A stretch of 64,000 bases of DNA from Basidiobolus meristosporus CBS 931.73 (taxonomy: Eukaryota > Basidiobolomycota > Basidiobolomycetes > Basidiobolales > Basidiobolaceae). The notes under the pieces are model-generated. The model was not told where the DNA came from. It saw only the letters and a program-made list of their open reading frames with translations, and did not search any database. The position numbers and the translations under genes were made by a program. Location: the NCBI GenBank assembly GCA_002104905.1, contig MCFE01000034.1, forward strand, positions 124,001 to 188,000, read 5' to 3'. Position 1 is the stretch's first letter, and the number at the start of each line of letters is the position of its first letter. Below, piece after piece: positions 19,727 to 30,743 of this stretch.

Positions 19727-20602
19727 TCAGACCTTTCTTGTAGCAATGCTCCTTAGAGCCTCCCTGAATTGAACTGATCTTTTGTAGCTCTTGTGGCCAG
19801 CTCCATTACCACCATAGTCTTGTGTGTCGTAGCCGCTGCCGCTGCCACTTCCACTGCTACCATTTCCACCGTAGCTTTCATCGTGGTCAGCTCCATAAAC
19901 CTTGGAATCATAACTGTCACCACCATTGCCACCATTGCCACCATTGCCATTATCATATTCGCCTCCATGATCACCACCATTTCCACCATAGCCCTTGTCA
20001 TGATCATCTCCATAGTCCTTGGAGTCATAGCTGTCGCCACCACCATTGCCACCATGACTGCCATTGTAATCACCCTCATGGCCACCACCATTTCCGCCAT
20101 AGCCATCATCATGTTCACCTCCATAGTCCATGGTGTCGTAGCCGCTACCACTACCACCACCATTTCCTTCATAGCTCTCCTCGTAGTCTTCTTCACGTCC
20201 TCCACTTCCGTCATAGCTCTTCTTGTGGTCGCCACCATTTCCGCCATAGCTATCACCGTGATCACTTTCATACTCGGTTGTATCATAACTATCACTGCCA
20301 CCAGTTCCTCCACCCCCATTACCACCGTAACTTTCCTCATGGTCACCTTCATAGTCTCCGCTGTTGTAGCTGTCGCCTGATCCTCCACCGTTACCTCCAT
20401 GGTTACCAGTATCATAAGACCCTTCATCATTGTCATTACCATGTCCATTCCCTTCGTAGTCTTTGCTACCACCATGTCCTCCGCCACCAGAGTAATCTTT
20501 CACATCATAACTTCCAGCGCCACCATTGCCAGAATAGTCACCAGAGGGTAATGCTGAGACAGAGGCGATGTAGAGAAGGGCTGCGATGAGGGCTACTTTC
20601 AT
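19727..20602 (-). CDS. Secreted Gly/Asp/Tyr-rich repeat protein, array gene 7 (291 aa)
   Basis: Signal peptide as in gene 4. It contains the charged DHKKSYDGSGGREEDYEESY block of gene 5 plus extra repeats (SGYDTMDYGGEHDDGYGG, SYDSKDYGDDHDKGYGG). The C-terminal peptide is SVQFREALRSIATRKV, with two substitutions relative to genes 4-6. The promoter is nearly identical to those of genes 4 and 5 until about 20904, where homology ends sharply. Confidence 0.88.
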   Translation of the reverse strand: MKVALIAALLYIASVSALPSGDYSGNGGAGSYDVKDYSGGGGHGGSKDYEGNGHGNDNDEGSYDTGNHGGNGGGSGDSYNSGDYEGDHEESYGGNGGGGTGGSDSYDTTEYESDHGDSYGGNGGDHKKSYDGSGGREEDYEESYEGNGGGSGSGYDTMDYGGEHDDGYGGNGGGHEGDYNGSHGGNGGGDSYDSKDYGDDHDKGYGGNGGDHGGEYDNGNGGNGGNGGDSYDSKVYGADHDESYGGNGSSGSGSGSGYDTQDYGGNGAGHKSYKRSVQFREALRSIATRKV

Positions 20603-20688
20603 TTTGTGGTTGTTGCTTTTGTCCTTGAGTTGTGCCTCGAATAGAACAATACGGGAGGAATATGCTTGAATGGGGTAGAATGCCGCGC

Positions 20689-20785
20689 TATTTATACGTC
20701 CTCAAACGGGTCAAGACCACTTGATACATCTACATTTTGCCTAACGTAGGTATAGGGCTCATGTTGATGTTGTGATGCAGGTGTA
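20689..20785 (-). promoter_or_regulatory. Promoter of array gene 7: TATA box plus ATGCAGGTG element
   Basis: TATAAATA at 20696-20689. GCAGGTG begins at 20777, 175 bp above the ATG and 81 bp beyond the TATA box. Confidence 0.6.
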
Positions 20786-21172
20786 CCATAGGATTGCATC
20801 TGCTTAAACCCCATCATTTTCATCCGGCTAATCGTCCTTCGGATGGTCGGATTCTGCACTAGATTCCTGTTGCTAGGTCGCATTGTGCCCGATCTATGTT
20901 GCTGTGGGTGGATCACATTAGTACATTAGCTTACATCTCTTTACCTGCATATAGTGGATGGTTTTATATGTGGGTGAATGATATTTTCATGCTCTGCCCC
21001 ATACGAGCATGCTATCTTGGATATATATTTTGCGCACCTAAATGATGATCCAGAAAAATGCTGGTTGCTATATGGTTTGATCTACAACTTTGATTACCTT
21101 AGGAATTCCTCATATGAGAATATTCCTAAGTTTACACCAGTGATCTGGGACATGAAGTAAAATGAAGATTGC

Positions 21173-21178
21173 TTTATT
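21173..21178 (-). terminator. Poly(A) signal, array gene 8
   Basis: AATAAA on the minus strand, about 175 bp after the stop of array gene 8. Confidence 0.5.
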
Positions 21179-21352
21179 GGTTTGCATATTGAGCTCAGGC
21201 TTGGGCCTAAATATACATCGTGTTCTTGAAAGCAGGTTGGTATTGTTATTCTAGTGTTGGGTGATGTAATGAATTGATGGGGCTTTGAATATATCGCGCC
21301 TCAGAGCTCCTCATACTGTGACTAGAGCAAGATGATGGAACTGGAATGTATC

Positions 21353-22381
21353 TCAGTTCCCTCGGAGTGTTACGCCTCGCAAGATATTTCTAACTTGAAC
21401 TGATCTCTTGTAACTCTTGTGACCAGATCCATTGCCACTGTAATCTTTTGTATCGTAACCGCTTCCGCCCCCACCATTTCTGCCGTAATTTCCCTCATGC
21501 TCACCCTCATGGCCGCTACCATTATAGGCCTTAATGTCGTAGCTATTACCGCTACCACCACCGCCATTGCCGCCATAGCTCTCTTCATAATCACCTCCGT
21601 GACCACCACCACCGTTACCGCCATAGCTTTCCTCATTGTCGCCTCCGTGACCACCACCATTACCGCCATAGCTTTCCTCATAGTCGCCATCATGACCACC
21701 GCCATTTCCGCCGTAGCTATCATCGTGATCACCTCCATAATCTCCAGTATCGTAGCTGTCGCCTCCACCGCCTCCACCATTACCGCCATAGCTCTCTTCA
21801 TGATCGCCTCCATGGCCACCGCCGTTACCTCCGTATTCCTCGGTGTCATAGCTACTTCTACTGCCGCCACCTCCGTTACCACCATAGCTCTCTTCGTAGT
21901 CTCCTCCATGGCCACCACCATTACCGCCGTAGCTCTCTTCATGGTCACCTCCATAATCATTGGTGCCATAGCTATCACCACCTCCGTTACCACCATAGCT
22001 GTCGTCGTAATCTCCACCATCGCCACCGCCATTTCCACCGTAGCTCTCTTCATGGCCTCCTTCATAATCACCTTCGCCACCACCACCATTACCACCGTAG
22101 CCCTCTTCATGATCGCCTCCATAGTCCTTAGTATCATAGCTATTACCATTACCGCCACCACCATTTCCACCATAATTGTTTCCATTGGAATCATAGCCGC
22201 CGCCTCCACCGCCCCCATTTCCTCCATGATTACCAGTATCGTAGGAGCCACCGTGGCCATTTCCTCCGCCAGAATAGTCTTTGACGTCGTAACCTCCAGC
22301 CCCATTTCCGGAATGATCACCAGTGGGTAGGGCAGAGATGGAAGCGATGTAAAGCAGAGTTGTCATAAGTGTCACCTTCAT
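21353..22381 (-). CDS. Secreted Gly/Asp/Tyr-rich repeat protein, array gene 8 (342 aa)
   Basis: Most diverged member and first in transcriptional order. Signal peptide MKVTLMTTLLYIASISA, then LPTGDHSGNGAGGYDVKDYSGGG. The repeats are shorter and dominated by GGDYEESYGGNGGGHGG, so the protein is richer in His-Gly and poorer in SYDTKDY. The C-terminal peptide after HKSYKR is SVQVRNILRGVTLRGN. The Lys-Arg site and hydrophobic spacing are kept although the repeats differ, which argues that the tail is under selection independently of the body. Confidence 0.88.
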   Translation of the reverse strand: MKVTLMTTLLYIASISALPTGDHSGNGAGGYDVKDYSGGGNGHGGSYDTGNHGGNGGGGGGGYDSNGNNYGGNGGGGNGNSYDTKDYGGDHEEGYGGNGGGGEGDYEGGHEESYGGNGGGDGGDYDDSYGGNGGGDSYGTNDYGGDHEESYGGNGGGHGGDYEESYGGNGGGGSRSSYDTEEYGGNGGGHGGDHEESYGGNGGGGGGDSYDTGDYGGDHDDSYGGNGGGHDGDYEESYGGNGGGHGGDNEESYGGNGGGGHGGDYEESYGGNGGGGSGNSYDIKAYNGSGHEGEHEGNYGRNGGGGSGYDTKDYSGNGSGHKSYKRSVQVRNILRGVTLRGN

Positions 22382-22445
22382 CGTGTCGTATTATTCGCTT
22401 GGATTAGACAATGTTTGAATGTCTTGTTCAGGCACGTACGTGAGG

Positions 22446-22453
22446 CTTTTATA
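22446..22453 (-). promoter_or_regulatory. TATA box of array gene 8
   Basis: TATAAAAG on the minus strand, 65 bp above the ATG. Unlike the other seven copies, no GCAGGTG is found at the expected distance. Confidence 0.55.
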
Positions 22454-23336
22454 CAAGACTATCTCCATCATTAGCAAGAGATCCGGTGGTTGAGCATAGG
22501 GGCCATTCAGTTTGGGCATGCATGGTTTGTGGGAGCGCACCTTTCCTTGGATCTTCACCATGTCTGGACACCATTATCTTGGCATATGCATCATGACCCT
22601 ACTGGCTTGTATGGAATGTAACTTTGATTGGATTTCCTATTCGTAATCGATTGTTTTCGTAAAGGGTGCCCCTTTCATCTTCGTCGATGTGGATGAAATG
22701 AGCCATCTGCAAAATCCCTCGTGTACGGGTCGCAGCATAAAATATATCCCCCTACATCCTGGGGATACAACGAACCACCTTGATATCCAAGCGAGGACAC
22801 TTCCCTTTTGTGGATGTGGTGCTAGATATGGTCAGTGGGAGCCCGTTCAAGTATACCTCGGGCCTCCCGTAATCGCTCATTCGCCTCGACACTACGTGAG
22901 GATCGGCCGACCTGCTGTAGGTCATGTTGCATATCCAGAATAGACGAACACAATAGAGGTATCCTTTTAGCCAGATCAATCACACACATTGCAGAATGCA
23001 AGAACCGGCATTCATTGAATAAATATATGTGAGTGGGATTCATCAAGGGAGTAGGGATTTACCAACCAATAAGCCCAACATGGTATGGAGTTGAAATGCC
23101 TCTTTATATGAAAACTATCAAAATGTATGAGTAATCAATGGAAACCGCCATCGTGAGAATGGGATAAGTAATTGCGGTATGGTTGGATGGTTAACATTGA
23201 ATGGAGATTTTAGGAAGTTGGACTTTCTTTAGTATAGTGTGCAATCAGAACCAAGTTGCTATATGTTCAAGTGTGTTAAGAGACAACGAAAGAAAATGTT
23301 GGACTTCGTCAAATATCTCGTGGAGGATGAAATGCT
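22454..23336. other. Intergenic region between the array and SAM50
   Basis: No supported gene. A stretch at 22690-23050 is open in several frames on both strands (60-84 codons) and has higher GC than its surroundings. None of the translations matches a family I know, and it may be the remnant of something older. Confidence 0.4.
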
Positions 23337-25464
23337 CTACATGAAGCTCATGCCAACGCCTAGCTGGATTCCCTTCTTGAATTGATCAGTGGCGGTGACT
23401 GAGATTGGTAGACACAAGTTGAGTTCTAGGCGAACAAAGGAGTGTCTGTACACAAGACCAGCGCCAACAGCGACACTAGGTGTCTTAACAAGTCGGTTGA
23501 TTGTTTCAGGAACAGGCTTGGCTAAAAATGGTCGACAGGTGAATATTTGGAACTGAATTTGTTACGAAGTAACGTTGACAACACTTACTGATATCGACAG
23601 AGGGAAGTAGGGTACCTCCATTGACGAAAATATGGCCCTTAAGAGCTTCACTTTTGACTTTAGGAAGTGGTGTGTACAGACTTACTCCACCAGACCAGTA
23701 GGCGTCACCACCAAGAGCGTCCTCTGTTAGTGTTGACAATTAACGTGTTAGTAAGGTCAGCTTGGCACCAAGTACAACGTAGCCATCACTTACTTCCATC
23801 TCTAGGGCCAATACCAGCGTATCTAAAACCACGAACAGAAGTAGGCCCACCAAGGAAAAAGCGATCATTGATGTGTGATTTCTCCCCAAACAAGGGCACC
23901 AAGAGCCCACTACGTAAAGAAGAGCTAAGAATCTGACCTCGATGTTAGCATTCAGTCTGTAAAAAAGAACGAGCAAACTTAACTTACAAATCCTCTACCA
24001 AGGCTATAATTGGCTTGAGCCTCGACTTCGTTCTTGACGAAACTAACATCACCACCAGGACCAGCAAATTCCTACATTAAACGGTCAATTAAACACACTA
24101 CGACCTATGCTTATCATCAAAGAATGTACCTGTGCAAGTCTCAGGTAATAGCCATTACTTGGCAAGACAGTGTCATCGCGCCTATCGTGCATGAACACGT
24201 GGGCGATGGAAGATTTTACGGAATGGCCAGCTTCGTTTCTCACACTTGAAGGGACTGCTTAAGTGACCCTGGTAATGTATGTACAGATCGGGCCAACATA
24301 CCTGAGAGAAGCAAGGTCGTCGAGTTTGTGAATCTGTCTCCACACAGTATCGTAGACGAGCTCGTGATAGCCGAAGCGGGAAATACCCTGAGCACGAAAT
24401 TAGTGTGGAAACCAATGGATGGTTGAACAAACCCACTACTTACTCTGAAACGCAATAGTCCGCCACGTGTTAGCTCCTCATGAGAACTATACAGCTTGTT
24501 GTTACGGGATTGTTGATACGCAGTAACATCGACAACTGCATCAGGGTTAGCATTCAAGGGCTTCGATAGAGAGACCTATTCCAGCAAGCGTTAAGGTTGG
24601 GGTGTATTTCGCGCATGTGCACTACTGAATTATTTACCTGGAAAGCAGAACTGGTTCGAGTACCGAAGGAAGCGTTAGCCTCGAATGTTTCTCCAGCGCC
24701 GAATGCGTTCCGGAAGTTGACTGAAGAATTCTTTGGTGGGAAGTTAATGAACATGTGCTATGCTAATCGGAATATTCCCCGTTCGTACCATATTTCCTTC
24801 ACCATCCCCAATCTCAGTTCCGGTCTTGGCCCAGAATCGGCTTCTCTCCTCGACATTAACTAAGATATCGATAGAATCGCGAGGAGCAAAGGGATCCTTG
24901 GCCGCGTCAAAGGTAATATCTACGTCTTTGAAGATCCCCAATCTCTGAAGGCGGCTTCCAGCGACACGTGTATTGCTGATAATCTCGCCCAAGGTTCGGG
25001 ATTTCATGGTCTGTCCAAATACAGTTTCAAATACGCTGGATCTAGTATAGTTTGAGCCATTCACTTCCAAACGGTGAACTTTGTATTCGCTATCTTTGGA
25101 CTCTGATACCTGGTTGAAGAATACTTAGTATATGCCTTTGACTGGCTTGACGTGGTGTAACGAATACCATATCAAAAAGAACACGGGCTGCTCTTTCGTA
25201 CTCTTCTTGAATCCTTTGATTCTCAGCATTTAGCTTTTGTTGCTCTTCTTGGGCCTTCATTTCCTTGGCCTTTTGGAATAACTATATGAAGACGCAAGTA
25301 AAGTGACGGGTGAACAACTGGGACAGATATAGAGCAACTGAATGGCAAATAGAATTGTAGAAGAAATGAAGAGTCTAGATATGTAAAAATACCCGACCCT
25401 CCTTGAATGCGGAAAGTACAAATAATAGGATAATGTAAGGCTCAAATACCTCGTCATCCTCCAT
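23337..25464 (-). CDS. SAM50: Sorting and assembly machinery subunit Sam50 (Tob55)
   Basis: Omp85-family beta-barrel of the mitochondrial outer membrane that inserts other beta-barrel proteins. Eleven exons (25464-25450, 25281-25168, 25109-24789, 24730-24638, 24575-24444, 24387-24302, 24244-24130, 24071-23988, 23932-23794, 23723-23589, 23521-23337) sum to 1,419 nt, giving 472 aa, near the usual ~480. The N-terminus is a charged helix. A POTRA-like segment follows (NTRVAGSRLQRLGIFKDVDITFDA, DILVNVEE). The barrel has NFRNAFGAGETFEANASFG, the GGPTSVRGF motif, GPRDG, and a C-terminal strand ending GVGMSFM. The first exon encodes only MEDDE. Confidence 0.95.
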
Positions 25465-25946
25465 GGTAAACTCCCTGTTCTAAGTGGTGTGTTTCTTGGA
25501 AGTAACCAACTGTGATAGCTTGAATGCTCCAAGCATAACTTACAATAATGGATGCCAATCTTCGGGGTGATTCGAGATGTACCAATGAGTGAGCTTCCTC
25601 CCCCGCTTACCAAAGTTTTCTGGGGACATCCCTCTTTTTTGGTTATTCTTAAACCATCAGTGCTACTGTTATCCATGATGTGTAAAGATATTTTTTTTCG
25701 ATCGCCACCCCACTTTTTTTTGGCCTCACTCAAGTGGGTGGTGTTGAGTGTAGGCCAGTTTAAAGCAAACTGCCAAGTGCATTTTTAAACAAGGTGCTCA
25801 ATATAATCCAAATTTCCTGAAAATCCCATAAAACCAACGGAATGGAATGATTATTTATGTATATTCAACAGTAAAATTCGTTCAAGTTCTAAATAGTGAG
25901 TTTCATAGAATTGAAAGCGGAACACGGGCGACCAGTACAAGAACAT

Positions 25947-26366
25947 TTAACCTCGGGTAAGCTTGCCGTAGATATGAAGGGCAAAAACGGAGGCAATGAA
26001 GACCAGAGAGAGAACAAGAACGACCACGGGATCACTAGATGTAACTGTTAGGACATACACCATAGATAAAGGATTGAAAATGACCTACACTCGAAGCCCA
26101 GGCGCGTCTTCGGAGTACAAGCGCGAAACGTTGGCCGCAGCGGTGTTACGGGAGGCACCAGCCTTTGAGGGATTGGAACGGCTTCTGTTTAATCATTGCG
26201 GGAAACATCAATACACATGTATACACTCAACAAACAAGCTTTACCGTGTTCAAAAGTTTACCTGAGATTACGACCACCAGACTGTCGTAAAGAGTGTATA
26301 GAAACCGTGGAGGGAGCTTTAGTATATCTGGATAACGGGCAAGAGATGATCAAGGCACTTTACCAT
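25947..26366 (-). CDS. SBH1: Sec61 translocon beta subunit
   Basis: Small tail-anchored subunit of the ER protein-translocation channel. Four exons (26366-26364, 26281-26262, 26184-26089, 26034-25947) sum to 207 nt and encode exactly 68 aa. The cytosolic part is basic and Ser/Asn-rich. It is followed by the family motif RLYSEDAPGLRVDP and one transmembrane helix (VVVLVLSLVFIASVFALHIYGK) close to the C-terminus. The first intron falls directly after the initiator ATG, so exon 1 contributes only methionine. The second exon is just 20 nt. These very small exons make the gene easy to miss automatically. Confidence 0.92.
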
Positions 26367-27232
26367 TATGATGAGCTAAAGAGAATTTAACAAAGAAGGA
26401 TATAGAACTACTTCGAGTCTAACGGAACGTGAAATACTAGTCTATAGCTGACACTGGATCGAAAACTACGAGCAAGGCTCTTGACTCTAGTATCCCTGGA
26501 AAGTATTTACACGAGGGTTGCTAAATAATCACTAGATGTGGCCTGTGTTGATTGGGAGACTGATCTCGGTTGGAAAATGAGAGAAAACACACGTAATTTG
26601 ATTAAGTAAAACCCAAACTTACGGAAATTCTGGCGCCTGACACATATCATTTGCTGTCATCGATGATTGAAATCCAGATGTTTCCAACTAGCAAAAGGTT
26701 AATAAGTAGCCACCATATTAATGAGCGCGGTTGTGACAAGGGGAAGAAACACCAACATTTCTGGTTGGCAATGTTACACTAATGTAATCCAACCCTTCAT
26801 ATGTCACCATTGTTGTTGGCATCGTTGAAATGAGCTTTGCCTCTATATTTCCTATGCCTGGGTCCTAGATCCCACTAATGCTAGGCACGCTATGTAATGT
26901 TGAACTTGCATTCAAGTCAGCCCTTTCATGTCCACAATCAGATACCCGTGATGCTCTGTTCTGCTATTTTTGAGTTGCTTTATTATACTTTTTCTGCAGT
27001 TAATATTTTTATTCGTAACATTGCAGTCCGATTTCTGAAGGGTTTTTGGTGAATTTTTGTCACAAATATCCCGCTCTGACATTAAATATATTTGCTTTGA
27101 TTTCTAAACTTGGACTTGTCCACACTGTATACACTTCATCTCACGAGCAGTCTTCCCACTGATAGTTTTGCTTTCGTATCTCATTATTTGTACAGTTTTA
27201 AATCCACTTGAAGATATTGAAATATTGACATA
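26367..27232. other. Intergenic region
   Basis: AT-rich spacer between divergent genes. No ORF or RNA gene recognised. Confidence 0.5.
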
Positions 27233-29520
27233 ATGGCTAACCTTGGCCCCAGACCTAGAACTGAGCAAAAGCGCCCTGCTTGGCTTTTGGCAGTTGAAAA
27301 CCGTAAACTTGCTTCCCAAGACTCTGATGAGGATCCAGGTACTTGCCCTTTTCCTTGGTTACCTCCGATGCCTTGGGGCTTCTTTTTGAACGCGCGTCCT
27401 GATGCTTACCTTTACAGCACAAACCTCTCTTAAATTTCTTTCCTACTTAAACAGCAGCGAGAGCGAGGATGACGGTCCTATATTGCCGAGACATAAGTCA
27501 GTATACTTTGTGTTTAGAGAACTATATCCTCTACATTCCCTACAATCTTTACCCTTATTACATGGCGTTGTACTCATTACTCAACGTTTAAAGCACCCTG
27601 AATTACCGACAAGCGCCCCCAGTCAAGAAAACTACCCCTTCAAAGTTACCTGTTCCGTCAAAGCGCTCTACTGAGAGCCCCACAAACAAGGCTAAACTGG
27701 ACCAACCGCTGGAATCCACCAAAACAAAGGAATCTACCGTAGCCTTACAAGCACCTAATGCATCAAGTCGTGGAGGGGAAAAGGGTTTACCGATTCAACG
27801 AAATTCATTTTCAACTGATTCTAGCGTGGATGAGGTCAACACCAGCGGTTTTTCTGGCACACTAGAGGAGCAAACCTCAACCCCTCGCGAGCGAGGGGCA
27901 AGAGTTACCACACTCGCTTCCAGTGTCAAGAAGCCAACTCAGTCGGTGAGTAGTGTGCCGCGTTCCACCACTATGCCAAGAAAACCTATGGAGTCAACCC
28001 CCACCCCTTCACGTACCAGTAAACGACGTACACAGTCACAAATAACAATCGACGTATCGGCTAAACCGGAGACTAGAAGTACCGGCTCTAATCCCGCTAC
28101 TACTGTCCCGAAAACGCCAACTTACAATAAAATGGGGCCTCCAGCTACTAGCACAAGTGCAAGAAACCGTACAGTAAGTTTGACGTCTGCTCCACCCAAG
28201 ACGGCGGTGAACGCTCGTAAACCACCTACGCCAACATCAATGTCCAAGGAGCGCACCTCGCCAACTGCTGTAAGGACGTCGACCACACCCAAGAGAACCT
28301 CAGGTTTACCCACCGGAGCAAGTAGTGTAAGCATACAGTTATTGAAGGAAGAGCTGTCCAAGTATAAAGGCGAGGTTGAGGTGTATAAAAGCCAACTACT
28401 TGATGCGAAAACCCATGAACAAGAAATACTTCAAGCTTTGGAAACAGTTAGCCAGAAGGCCCTAGAGGATAGCGAAAGCTTCCGTCAACACTACGAGGAT
28501 TCGCAATTGGATCTTGAAGCAACTGTGAATTCATTGGAGAGGGATTTGAAGAAAGCACAAGAAGAGAGTTTAGAGAAGGATCAATTGATAGAGTCCCTTC
28601 AGGCGAAGAAAAAAGAGTTTTCAAAGAAAATTTCTGAGCTCCAAGATGAAAACGAACAACTGGACCAGGAACGGGCTACTATTCGTAAAAGCCTTACTGA
28701 TTCGAAGCTTAAAGAGGAACGTACGCTGGAGGATAATTGTTTGCTACAGAGCAAACTAGCCACTATGACTAAGCGATACGAGTGCTCAGAGACCGAGAGC
28801 ACGCATTTAAGAGCACAACTGATGAAGTACCAAACGGAAGAGCAGAGTGAGCTGAGTTATTTGCAAAGAAGATTGAGGGATCTGGAGTTGGAGAATGAAA
28901 GATTACAGGAACGAATTCAATTCTTGACGAGCAATAGAAACGAAGTAGGCCCTCCCTCACACACAGGAAGCTCCAATAATTTTGACCAACAAAGCTATCA
29001 CGGAAACAGGTCCAGAACCCTATCTTTTTACAACAACGACTCTTACTGTTCCAGCACTGTACGCTCTTCTTCACCACCTGCTAATACTCCAACCTCCAAC
29101 AAATACCACCACGCACATTACGGCAATTACTCTGAGCCAGCCACCTACTATCCCGAGTCGGAGCGAAGCTTTGTCGATGATCGCTCTAGTAATTGGGGAG
29201 ATCGCAGCTCGATGCATGGCGACGGCCCAGCCCCCATATACCAGCAAGATTCTCGACGACACACATTGAACACACCTAGTAAGAACAATAGCCTCTTAGA
29301 TCTTTCTTGCTTGTACGCTGAGGATGAAAGCGACTTGGATTTAGACGAGCGTTTGAAATCTTTAACCGATGCTCGAGATCAGATCAATTTCGAATTGGCG
29401 CGCATACCTTCCTCCGGAAATGCTATCGTTAGACGAAGGAAGAACCAGCTAGAAGAGAAGTTGGATGAGGTCGAAGGGCTGCTCCGAGGTGTCAAGATGA
29501 AGATCAAAGCGAGAAAATGA
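27233..29520 (+). CDS. Ser/Thr/Pro-rich coiled-coil protein, probably cytoskeletal
   Basis: Proposed exons 27233-27338, 27455-27496 and 27614-29520 (684 aa, phases consistent; exon 2 boundaries less certain). Residues about 50-230 are basic and Ser/Thr/Pro-rich with many TP/SP sites, typical of a disordered microtubule-binding or Cdk-regulated segment. A long coiled coil follows (about residues 240-430). Next is a Ser/Tyr-rich linker, then a compact conserved-looking C-terminal helix pair (LDERLKSLTDARDQINFELARIP, then RRRKNQLEEKLDEVEGLLRGVKMKIK). I do not recognise an orthologue with confidence. The architecture suggests a cytoskeletal or spindle-pole linker. Confidence 0.7.
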
Positions 29521-29744
29521 GCATCCTCATTGAATTCCCACTCTCTTTATTCCATAATTATTACTCATGTTTGAAATATATCTTCACTTAACTAATACAT
29601 AAACATGTCTCATCGAGACTAGACTAATCACGACAAATAATCACTTCCACAGACCAGTGCTCGAAATGGACATCACCAGAAGCGGGTTTATTTACAATAG
29701 CGGTCATATGTACGGGATTTTGGGATATCCGGTTTACACTTTGT

Positions 29745-30743
29745 TTACCGAGTGGAGGGAGCAGTCTTGGGTTTCATGTTGGACTGTATCCAGTCTATTT
29801 GGGAGGCAACCTTCGCGAACACCTAGAACCCAATTTAGCTCCGACCATGTGGCACAAGTATTGAAAATTCACTTACACCAGGGATTTTGGGGCGGCAATT
29901 AGCACCATAGCTGGTGACTCCGACAAGCACCCAGGTTCCATTCCTGTTGACAATCAAAGGGCCGCCACTATCCCCAAAGCATACATCTAGAAGTGAGGAT
30001 ACGTATTATTTGGGCTGGATTCGATACTGGTGAAGGAAAGGGTACTCACTTTTACCGCCTTGTGAAGTGCCAGTGCATATGGTGTATTTCGGATTGAAGG
30101 TGGGTAGACTACTACCGAAGTCCTTCAAGCATACGCTATCGGGCAAGATCTCCATATCAACTATCTGTAGCGTGCTCTGCGGGGAAAAATTGTAACCAAG
30201 CCCCCAACCTATGGCCTTAACCTTTTTACCAAAGGCGACTGCTCCGCCAGTGTCCAGAGCCAGAAACGAGCTTGATTTCGAGGGATTCGCCAATTTTAGG
30301 ATGGCAACTAGAGAATCCAAGATTAATTCAATCTGCCCATTCCTATTCCCCCACGTGGCTGTTCACTTACAATCGTTGATCAACAGTCGTTTGCTCCAGC
30401 CGGGGTGTACCGTAACACTTTGGACGTTGACCACCTCCCCATCCTCTTCAAAGCTTTCCTTCGTTAGGTTATGCCGGTGAAAATGAACTTTGAAGCTGGA
30501 CGGCTTGGCACGCTTCATGATGCAATGTGCCGCCGTTAATACCGTCTCCGGATCCAGCAAACTACAACCACATAAACCGTGCTCCTTGTTGCCATCCTTC
30601 ATGTATATGTAGCCCATCCACGGATAGCTGTACTTGGGCTTTACTTCGCTTCCTCCAAATATTAAGGTTTGCGGGAGGCGCCGGACACCCTCAGTCATTA
30701 TCGTAAGGAACAAGAAGAGAATTAGCTGGGTTATGCTGGTCAT
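29745..30743 (-). CDS. Secreted S1-family (chymotrypsin-fold) serine protease
   Basis: Four exons (30743-30371, 30307-30050, 29986-29877, 29822-29745) encode 272 aa in frame. A signal peptide ([13 protein letters not shown]) precedes a short pro-region. The catalytic triad is intact: His in VLTAAHC, Asp in NDFAILKL, Ser in CFGDSGGP. Two features are atypical. The mature N-terminus reads LIFGG rather than R-IVGG, so activation is not simple tryptic cleavage. The residue at the base of the S1 pocket, six before the catalytic Ser, is Asn (KNVCFGDS) rather than the trypsin Asp. Specificity is therefore unlikely to be classically tryptic. S1 proteases are patchy in fungi and often linked to animal-associated lifestyles. 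A TATATAATA at 30805-30797 is the likely TATA box. Confidence 0.9.

Noticed and set aside
9137-22381. CRISPR-like or transposon interpretation of the regular repeats
   Set aside because: The repeats are in-frame coding units within signal-peptide proteins, without unique spacers, terminal inverted repeats, target-site duplications or transposase.
22846-22866. Possible tRNA T-arm (GTTCAAGT inside a GCCCG/CGGGC stem)
   Set aside because: The loop is 13 nt, not 7, and no acceptor or anticodon arms can be folded around it.
22690-23050. Overlapping short ORFs on both strands between the array and SAM50
   Set aside because: Several frames are open at once and none shows a domain, splice pattern or promoter. 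Kept only as a possible remnant.
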